A stretch of 5,252 nucleotides of DNA, from contig JAJAYX010000209.1 of the NCBI GenBank assembly GCA_026785985.1, forward strand, positions 1 to 5,252. The letters are read 5' to 3'. The stretch is from Rudanella sp. (GTDB taxonomy: Bacteria; Bacteroidota; Bacteroidia; Cytophagales; Spirosomataceae). The position numbers were made by a program, and so were the translations under genes. The notes under the pieces were generated by a model. The model saw nothing but the letters and a program-made list of their open reading frames with translations. It was not told the DNA's origin and searched no databases. Positions 1 through 4,639 of this stretch are shown here, piece after piece (position 1 is the stretch's first letter; every line of letters starts with the position of its first letter).

Positions 1-66
1 GATTACCCCGGCGAAGGCGATACGCTGACGATCACTGTGAAGAAACCAGAAGTAGTAGCCGAATAG
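1..66 (+). CDS. C-terminal end of an upstream gene (5' truncated by window)
   Basis: Frame 1 is open from the first base and ends at a TAG (64-66), giving a 21-residue tail, DYPGEGDTLTITVKKPEVVAE. The alternating TLTITVKK stretch looks like a final beta strand followed by a short charged tail. That is too little to name a family. The frame is supported by natural codon choice and by the strong intrinsic terminator that begins 15 bases after the stop on the same strand, which shows that a transcription unit ends here. Function unknown. The rest of the gene lies outside the window. Confidence 0.6.
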   Translation, partial: DYPGEGDTLTITVKKPEVVAE

Positions 67-80
67 AGTTCCACCGATTG

Positions 81-157
81 AAGCTGTTTAGGGCTCCGAT
101 AGCAGGCCAAAATTATAGTAACTTTGGCCCACTATCGGAACCCTAAACAGCTTTTTT
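81..157 (+). terminator. Very long intrinsic terminator of the left-edge gene
   Basis: Two 31-base arms (81-111 and 123-153) pair at 28 of 31 positions around an 11-base loop (112-122). The mismatches are one C/A at arm position 14 and two adjacent ones at positions 23-24. The right arm runs straight into a T tract (152-157). There is no T tract on the other strand past the left arm, so it should act mainly on plus-strand transcription. It sits between the left-edge gene and the 3' end of the convergent minus-strand pseudogene at 170. The stem is much longer than the usual 7-12 bp of rho-independent terminators. Confidence 0.85.
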
Positions 158-169
158 ATTTAGATGAAG

Positions 170-884
170 TTACTTGTTAGCCAGGTCGTTGCATGCCTGA
201 TCGAACACAAAGACGTGTGAACAGAAGTCGCGCCAGGCAAGGTCTTTGCCATATTTAGTCATTAGTTCCGGGCACGAACCAAAGAGAGCTACAAAGTTCT
301 CGTCGTAATTCTTTTTCTTCAGCCGGAAAACCTTGCCGTTAGCCCGCACGTAGGTAGAACGACTTGTCCATGCCGCCCGTTAGTTGTACTCCGACAAAAC
401 CAACCCCCATTGTCTCGGTAGCAAACGGATCGTCGTAAACCCGAATGCGCGATTCAAAACCGGGATTGACCAGTTGCACCAATACTTCGCGTTTCGGTTC
501 ATCCAGCTTTTCATTGTAGAACAGCACCAGATTGCGGTTGATTCATCGACCTTGTTCCGCTGCATTTTAGCTGTAGAGCGGGTACTTTCTGACAAGGCGG
601 CCATTTTGGCGTAATCAGAGGGGGTTCAGGCCCAACTCCTGTATCTCGTCTGCTCCGTATTTAAACTTCTTACCGGGAATCGTTTTACCTTCAACCCGAT
701 AAATCAGTCCTTTTTTACGGTCCAGATCATCGAGTGTAAACTCCATCCGTTCGCCGGTTTTCAGAATGAGATAGCCGGGTTTACTGCCCGAAAAACGTTC
801 AACAGGTGGCAAAAACTGTTATGCGGTTACCACTTGGGTGGTTAGAAATAGGCAAAGGGCTACTAAGCGAGTAAAATGATGCAC
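170..884 (-). pseudogene. Broken gene for a secreted protein of about 236 residues (unknown function)
   Basis: Reading down the minus strand from a GTG (884-882), the first 21 codons encode a typical signal peptide (MHHFTRLVALCLFLTTQVVTA, here without the final A) with a V-T-A cleavage site. The next codon is TAA (821-819), one C-to-T change from CAA. The frame continues with FLPPVERFSGSKPGYLIL and a charged beta-rich stretch up to ELGLNP. There a 5-C run (G620-624 on plus) carries one extra base, and the frame would otherwise continue SDYAKMAALSE. A missing A at 542-543 (plus T run) shifts the frame back into INRNLVLFYNEKLDEPKRE. A 4-bp tandem duplication at 350-357 then breaks FYVRANGK. The last part, KVFRLKKKNYDENF to DLANK, ends at TAA (172-170). 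Correcting these lesions gives exactly 237 codons including the stop. The C-terminal part has three Cys residues. I do not recognise the family. It resembles a small conserved secreted protein of Cytophagales. Confidence 0.85.
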
Positions 885-1109
885 AGGTGATGAGATTGTG
901 GTTTAAGCTTGAAAAGTAAGTAATAAACTACGATTAACGGATAGGCAATTTTGACAAGTGACACGTTTGCGAAACAACTTGAGTATATTTTTCCCCAATG
1001 TAACGTGATTTCATCCATCCGTATTTGCCATAACTATTTGATAATCAAAGATTTAAATATTTGGTATGATATTTATAACAGGTAAATTGAATTTAAACAC
1101 TCAACCATC

Positions 1110-1274
1110 ATGGGCAACATACTTTATACCATTGCGGTGATCTGCATCATCCTTTGGCTCATCGGATTTCTGGGCTTCGGCAGCTTCGGCATGGGTAACC
1201 TCATACACGTCCTGCTGGTTATTGCAGTTATCGTTATTTTGCTTCGTGTAATTAAGGGTAACAGGCCTATTTAG
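1110..1274 (+). CDS. Lmo0937-type small membrane protein (54 aa)
   Basis: The ATG at 1110 opens a 54-residue protein that starts MGNILYTIAVICIILWLIGF and ends LLRVIKGNRPI, with a TAG at 1272-1274. It consists of two hydrophobic helices (about residues 4-22 and 31-46) joined by a Gly/Phe-rich turn (GFGSFGMGN), with a positively charged C-terminus (R46, K49, R52). This length and pattern, with I/L-Y-T-I-A-V at the start and an H-V/I-L-L-V-I-A second helix, match the Lmo0937 family (DUF5670). The family is widespread in bacteria and often annotated only as a membrane protein; its biochemical role is not established. The gene stands alone, with 225 bases of A/T-rich sequence upstream and a convergent operon downstream. 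Confidence 0.88.
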   Translation: MGNILYTIAVICIILWLIGFLGFGSFGMGNLIHVLLVIAVIVILLRVIKGNRPI

Positions 1275-1310
1275 ATGGGGAGACATGCGTGATACTGAAT
1301 ATTGAGCGTA

Positions 1311-1395
1311 GTCAAATAAAAACCGTTTCCCGTAAGTTTAAGATACCTAAAGTAAGTTTTAGGCACTCTAGATTTATAGGAAATGGTTTATTTAT
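1311..1395. terminator. Nested inverted repeat between convergent genes; candidate bidirectional terminator
   Basis: Outer arms 1320-1330 and 1379-1389 pair over 11 positions, all paired in plus-strand RNA if one G-U is allowed and with one A/C mismatch in minus-strand RNA. An inner stem, CCTAAA (1346-1351) with TTTAGG (1358-1363), lies inside. Reading the minus strand, the outer stem is followed by GGTTTTTATTTG, a usable T tract for the coaD operon. On the plus strand it is followed by GGTTTATTTATAT, a weaker one for the small membrane gene. The 48-base span between the outer arms makes this a less than classical terminator. Its position between two 3' ends is the best argument for it. Confidence 0.4.
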
Positions 1396-1475
1396 ATACT
1401 TATTTGGCCCTTAGTAGATTTATAAATTTTGGGATGACTGCAATTCGCAGACACCTGGAGTGCAGATCGTAAAAA

Positions 1476-1943
1476 CTAATACCCAGCAGTCTCTAATTTA
1501 TACGGCACAAATGCATCTACATTTTTCCCATAGCGGTGTAAATCGCGAATGATGCTCGAACTGATTGGGGCAAGGTGAGGTGACGTAATCAGGAAAACCG
1601 TTTCTACATCTTCATAAACAAAACGGTTCACCTGCGAGATACCGTTTTCATATTCAAAATCGGTGGTATTTCGCAAACCCCGAAGCAGAAACCTGGCTCC
1701 CATTTCCCGCGCTACGTTGGCCGTCAAGTCGTCGTAGGAAACCACCCGAACGGCCGGATAACCCCGAAATGTCTGTTCGATCAGGCCAACCATTTGTTCC
1801 AAGGCAAAGTAACGTTGTTTGTTGGCGTTGCGACCAATGCCAATAATAATCTCATCAAAAAGCTGAAGTCCCCGTAGTACAATGTCTTCGTGGCCTTTGG
1901 TGAAGGGATCGAACGAACCGGGAAATAGGGCAATGCGAGGCAT
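1476..1943 (-). CDS. coaD: Phosphopantetheine adenylyltransferase (CoaD)
   Basis: CoaD transfers AMP from ATP to 4'-phosphopantetheine, making dephospho-CoA, the penultimate step of coenzyme A synthesis in the cytosol. The 155-residue product has the normal family length (about 160). It begins with the nucleotidyltransferase signature: GSFDPFTKGH at residues 9-18, where T15-K16-G17-H18 is the T/HxGH motif that contacts ATP. The conserved RGLRN (88-92) includes substrate and ATP-binding arginines, and ISSSIIR (127-133) corresponds to the C-terminal ISSTxxR motif. All catalytic landmarks are present, so it should be active. The ATG at 1943 is the natural start because the signature motif follows directly. 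It is the last gene of a probable NUDIX-DUF3822-coaD operon, 71 bases after DUF3822. An inverted repeat fills that gap and ends 7 bases before the start codon, which may affect translation. Confidence 0.97.
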   Translation of the reverse strand: MPRIALFPGSFDPFTKGHEDIVLRGLQLFDEIIIGIGRNANKQRYFALEQMVGLIEQTFRGYPAVRVVSYDDLTANVAREMGARFLLRGLRNTTDFEYENGISQVNRFVYEDVETVFLITSPHLAPISSSIIRDLHRYGKNVDAFVPYKLETAGY

Positions 1944-1950
1944 AAATGTA

Positions 1951-2026
1951 TTGAGTGAATGAGTGATTGTGCGATTGTGCGATTAGGATTGTGCAAAAAC
2001 ATTCACTCAATCGCTCATTCACTCAA
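1951..2026. repeat. Octamer-built inverted repeat between DUF3822 and coaD
   Basis: The arms 1951-1969 and 2008-2026 pair at 18 of 19 positions, with the mismatch at arm position 14. The plus strand reads as consecutive 8-nt units GAGTGAAT, GAGTGATT, GTGCGATT, GTGCGATT (1953-1984), a 6-nt remnant AGGATT, and GTGCAAAA. Three units then follow in the opposite orientation: ATTCACTC, AATCGCTC, ATTCACTC (2001-2024). The consensus is GWGYGAWW. The right arm overlaps the last codons and stop of DUF3822 (stop 2017-2015), and the left arm ends 7 bases before the coaD ATG. The same unit recurs at 4468-4639. Confidence 0.85.
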
Positions 2027-2905
2027 TAAAGTAAGTCCATATAAACTCAGATACCGGTGTTCGGGGAGGTCGTCGAAATCGCCATTGAAGTGGATGCCAG
2101 TGGGGGTTTGGCCGAACATCATGTGCGGCAAAAACTCTGACAAGTGCCTATACGAATCGGCAAAGGGCGTGATTTCTCCATACAGTAGTATATTGACCGA
2201 GTACGGCTCTAACCGAAGTTCTTCGAGAACATACAGGATATAATACGTCAAATCCTGGGGGTTTTTAAACCCAAACCGATTGCAATAACGCAACGCATGA
2301 TTAGAACGCAGGATAGTCGTAACAAACTCATCCTCAAAGTATAAAAGTAAATTCTGAGTGCTCACCAATCGTTTTTCTACCGCTGCCGAGGCCGTAATGA
2401 GGGCACTGGTTTGGTGAACAAACGTGGTATTTTGTAAAGGATAAACCCCCGCCAGATAGTTAGCCAGTCGATGTTCCACATTAAACACGGACGTGAACCC
2501 ATCGGGAACATGCTCAAAAAAGTGGGCGTATTCGTGGGGTGGTAACGCACTGCCCCGCATCAGGGTCATATAGCTGGTAGCGTATTCTTTGCGAAACAGG
2601 GAAGCAGGAATCAGGGTGAAGGCAGGCGAATTAACCGTGATGAGTACCTGTTGCCAGGGACCTGCCGACAGCACCGGGTGATCCTGAAAAATGGCGGGCA
2701 GATTGTCGGCCAGTGAGCGTTCGGTGAGAAGCGACGGAAACGAAAAATCTTCGAGCCACGCGAGCCGCTTCTGAGAATCCAGGTAGGCAAACCGCAAATG
2801 ATCTTTGCCAACTTCAACGCACAGAACCGATTGCTCCGTTTGAGCGGCATCAAACGAATTCTGGCGAATAGCGACAATTGGAGACACAGTGGCGGTGGTT
2901 AACAA
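2015..2905 (-). CDS. DUF3822 family protein (296 aa)
   Basis: This cytosolic protein of about 296 residues is recognised as DUF3822, a family of uncharacterised Bacteroidota proteins with a predicted actin/RNase H-like (ASKHA-type) fold. Recognisable features are an N-terminal SVLCVEVGKDHLRFAYLD segment (about 26-43), a beta hairpin typical of that fold, and a second similar strand set later (LLLYFEDEFVTTILRSNHALRY, about 186-207). A central FNVEHRLANYL and C-terminal SVNILLYGEITPFADSYRHL also fit. There is no signal peptide or membrane segment. No ATG lies near the start. The TTG at 2905-2903 is chosen because it gives LTTATVSPIVAIRQNSF directly ahead of the conserved part. The frame is open back to the NUDIX stop codon, so an earlier non-ATG start is possible. 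It follows NUDIX by 48 bases and precedes coaD by 71. The last residues (LLSE) and the stop come from an inverted repeat arm. Function unknown. Confidence 0.85.
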   Translation of the reverse strand: MLTTATVSPIVAIRQNSFDAAQTEQSVLCVEVGKDHLRFAYLDSQKRLAWLEDFSFPSLLTERSLADNLPAIFQDHPVLSAGPWQQVLITVNSPAFTLIPASLFRKEYATSYMTLMRGSALPPHEYAHFFEHVPDGFTSVFNVEHRLANYLAGVYPLQNTTFVHQTSALITASAAVEKRLVSTQNLLLYFEDEFVTTILRSNHALRYCNRFGFKNPQDLTYYILYVLEELRLEPYSVNILLYGEITPFADSYRHLSEFLPHMMFGQTPTGIHFNGDFDDLPEHRYLSLYGLTLLSE

Positions 2906-2953
2906 AAGCGTGAGGTAATCTGGTTTAGACAGGCTAATTACAACATTAACAAA

Positions 2954-3457
2954 TTATGAAGCAAGAAAGCCCCGCAAGGCAAACACGTCATCTAGTGAAC
3001 GGCACCCTTGAAAGAGCGTATGGACTTCGTCGGGTGGGTATGATTTGATTTCATCAAAGCTCATAAACCGAACTTCTTCAATAATCTGATCGTCAAGACC
3101 CATTTCCGGGTCTACTCCTTGCCGAACAAATCCGCCAATAACGCGAATCTCGAAAAAAAGCTCCAGCGCATGAAGGGGCGGCTCTCTGAATTCGTTCACG
3201 AACAACAGGTCTCCCACCTCAATTTTCAGGCCAGTTTCTTCGTCAAACTCACGAATAAGCCCTTCGCGGGTGGCTTCGCCAAACTGAAGGCCACCGCCCG
3301 GCGGACACCAAAACGTATCAGACTGATTTATGCCCCGATGCCGAACCATCAGGAGCCGGTCGCCCTCGCAATGCAACCCACACACCCGCAGGCGGAGCCG
3401 ATTACCATATAATTTAAGCACTTCAGTACGTGCCTTATCCTCAGTCAGCGTCGTCAT
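2954..3457 (-). CDS. NUDIX hydrolase (167 aa)
   Basis: Nudix enzymes hydrolyse a nucleoside diphosphate linked to another group, using Mg2+ held by the Nudix box. The full box G-x5-E-x7-REUxEExGU is present at residues 55-77, with G55, E61, R69, E70, E73, E74 and G76 (REFDEETGL), so the catalytic metal site is intact. It is preceded by a beta strand LRVCGLHCEGDRLLMVRHRG and by WCPPGGGLQFGE, and followed by LFVNEFREPP and LELFFEIRV strands. A C-terminal extension of about 40 residues (from FDEIKSYPP) ends in LRGFLAS. Length is normal for a single-domain member. The substrate cannot be assigned, and no CoA-specific Nudix signature is evident. The ATG at 3457 is the first good start, 27 bases from a -7-like box. 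It is the first gene of a likely operon with DUF3822 and coaD, and shares its reading frame with DUF3822. Confidence 0.93.
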   Translation of the reverse strand: MTTLTEDKARTEVLKLYGNRLRLRVCGLHCEGDRLLMVRHRGINQSDTFWCPPGGGLQFGEATREGLIREFDEETGLKIEVGDLLFVNEFREPPLHALELFFEIRVIGGFVRQGVDPEMGLDDQIIEEVRFMSFDEIKSYPPDEVHTLFQGCRSLDDVFALRGFLAS

Positions 3458-3483
3458 TTATATTCAACAGTCAAAAAAGAGGA

Positions 3484-3491
3484 CAAAGATA
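3484..3491 (-). promoter_or_regulatory. Candidate -7 box of the NUDIX-DUF3822-coaD operon
   Basis: On the minus strand the sequence is TATCTTTG, a perfect match to the Bacteroidota housekeeping -7 consensus TAnnTTTG. A start of transcription about 7 bases downstream would lie near 3477, leaving a leader of some 20 bases before the NUDIX ATG. No clear -33 TTG box was found 19-21 bases upstream, so the call rests on the -7 match and on its position in the divergent 102-base gap. Confidence 0.5.
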
Positions 3492-3559
3492 CACGGAAAA
3501 TAAACGCTTGATGTAGACTCCTGCACGATGGATTGTTCGTCAACCTTTACCTTTACCCG

Positions 3560-4450
3560 ATGCTTCAACTCCTGACTCCCGGTCCATGGCCCGCTTACGA
3601 ACTTATTGACTCTGGTGGTTTCGAGAAACTTGAACGGTTTGGCGACTATGTGCTGGCCCGCCCCGAACCCCAGGCCATTTGGGACAAATCGCTGCCCCAG
3701 ACCGATTGGGATCATCGCGCTCACGCCACGTTCCGGCGCGACCGGCAGTCACCAGAACGGGGCGACTGGCAAAAGACCCCCAATATGCCCGATCCGTGGT
3801 TTATCGACTATCAGCAGACTGGCCTCAACCTTCGGTTTAAACTCGCACTGACTTCGTTTAAACACGTCGGGATTTTCCCCGAACAGACCACCAACTGGGC
3901 GTTTATTCACGATAAAGTGAAGGCGTTACAGTCGGGAAAGGCGGCCATTGCCCGGCCAAAGATGCTGAACCTGTTTGCCTACACGGGTGGGGCATCGCTG
4001 GCGGCTTGTCAGGCCGGGGCCGACGTGACCCATGTGGATGCCGTGAAACCCGTAATTACCTGGGCACGAGAAAATATGGATCAGAGTAACCTTAAAGACA
4101 TTCGCTGGGTGGTTGAGGATGCCCTCAAATTTGTTCGGCGCGAGGTTCGCCGGGGCAATACCTACAACGGCATTATTTTGGATCCACCCGCCTACGGACG
4201 CGGGCCAGATGGCGAAAAATGGGTACTGGAAGAACACCTCAACGATCTGCTCAAAACCTGCGCCGACCTGCTGGACCGCGAGAACCGCTTTTTTATTATC
4301 AATTTATACTCACTCGGTTTCTCATCGCTGATTCTCGACAACCTCATGCGACAGGTGTTTGGCACGCCCGCGGGGGCCGAATGGGGCGAGTTATATTTGG
4401 GTGACCGCTACCAAAAGCGGCTTCCGCTGGGCGTTTTTTATCGGTTTTAG
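3560..4450 (+). CDS. Class I SAM-dependent methyltransferase, RlmI/YccW-like, without PUA domain
   Basis: The 296-residue protein has a Rossmann methyltransferase core. Motif I is LNLFAYTGGAS (136-146), the SAM-binding loop. The acidic residue at the end of strand 2 is D160 (HVDAVK). Motif IV is DPPAYGRG (208-215), the DPPxYG form typical of the RlmI/RlmL (COG1092) group of 23S rRNA methyltransferases. HVGIFPEQ (102-109), just ahead of the core, is also typical. RlmI itself carries an N-terminal PUA RNA-binding domain. Here the N-terminus (TPGPWPAYELIDSGGFEKLERFG) is a different, short beta-rich module, so rRNA as substrate is inference only. The ATG at 3560 is preferred over the in-frame TTG at 3533, since LQLLTPGPWPAYEL looks like the true N-terminus. 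It is transcribed divergently from NUDIX and ends at TAG 4448-4450. No terminator follows it directly. Confidence 0.9.
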   Translation: MLQLLTPGPWPAYELIDSGGFEKLERFGDYVLARPEPQAIWDKSLPQTDWDHRAHATFRRDRQSPERGDWQKTPNMPDPWFIDYQQTGLNLRFKLALTSFKHVGIFPEQTTNWAFIHDKVKALQSGKAAIARPKMLNLFAYTGGASLAACQAGADVTHVDAVKPVITWARENMDQSNLKDIRWVVEDALKFVRREVRRGNTYNGIILDPPAYGRGPDGEKWVLEEHLNDLLKTCADLLDRENRFFIINLYSLGFSSLILDNLMRQVFGTPAGAEWGELYLGDRYQKRLPLGVFYRF

Positions 4451-4451
4451 C

Positions 4452-4459
4452 TATATTTG
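4452..4459 (+). promoter_or_regulatory. Candidate -7 box for the TPR lipoprotein gene
   Basis: TATATTTG matches the Bacteroidota -7 consensus TAnnTTTG exactly and begins 2 bases after the methyltransferase stop codon. Transcription would start near 4466, just before the octamer repeat at 4468, so the repeat would form the 5' leader of the lipoprotein mRNA. No convincing -33 TTG box is visible upstream in the methyltransferase 3' end. Short A/T-rich matches occur by chance, so confidence is low. Confidence 0.35.
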
Positions 4460-4467
4460 TCCTAAAA

Positions 4468-4639
4468 GAGCGAACGTGTGAAAGAGCAAAAGTGTGCCGC
4501 AACGGAGGTTGACAAAGCGATAGAGCAAAAAAATGCTGCAACGGAGGTTGATAAAACGATAGAGCGAGTGGCATATTGCTGGATCAGCACTCTTTCAACC
4601 TCCATTTCGGCACTCACTATCTCTTTTACTCTTTCGCTC
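4468..4639. repeat. Octamer-built imperfect inverted repeat in front of and inside the TPR lipoprotein gene
   Basis: Arms 4468-4512 and 4595-4639 pair without gaps at 35 of 45 positions, with the core GGAGGTTGA (4504-4512) perfectly opposed by TCAACCTCC (4595-4603). The left arm reads as 8-nt units GAGCGAAC, GTGTGAAA, GAGCAAAA, GTGTGCCG (4468-4499). The right arm, on the minus strand, reads GAGCGAAA, GAGTAAAA, GAGATAGT, GAGTGCCG (4639-4608). These follow the same GWGYGAWW theme as the repeat at 1951-2026. The right arm lies inside the signal-peptide coding region. Confidence 0.75.
4481..4558 (+). repeat. Two tandem 39-bp repeat units
   Basis: Units 4481-4519 and 4520-4558 are about 80 percent identical. 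They share AGAGCAAAA, TGC, GC and the 12-base block AACGGAGGTTGA, and a third copy begins at 4559 (ATAGAGC) but diverges. Being a multiple of three and free of stops in the lipoprotein frame, the pair would translate as two 13-residue units (EQKxAATEVDKx) if the upstream GTG at 4478 were used. Confidence 0.75.

Noticed and set aside
380..614. Open frames on both strands inside 380-614 as separate small genes
   Set aside because: The minus-strand pieces are consecutive fragments of one broken gene, and the plus-strand frame is its shadow.
1037..1063. TTTG and TATTTG boxes upstream of the Lmo0937-type gene as a promoter
   Set aside because: The area is A/T-rich and contains several TATTTG strings, but none fits TAnnTTTG and the spacings are not convincing.
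1101..1286. Minus-strand frame opposite the small membrane protein
   Set aside because: The plus-strand product has a clear family pattern; the antisense peptide is polar low-complexity sequence with no support.
1438..1465. CTGC/GCAG pairing just after coaD as its terminator
   Set aside because: The stem is only 4 bp and no T tract follows it on the minus strand.
1965..1994. GATTGTGC tandem copies as a CRISPR array or phage attachment site
   Set aside because: The units are 8 bases with no spacers of constant length, and no cas gene, integrase or tRNA is nearby.
3533..3559. Upstream TTG start for the methyltransferase (MFVNLYLYP extension)
   Set aside because: The ATG at 3560 gives a more natural N-terminus, and the nine extra residues come from a gap that should hold the divergent promoters.
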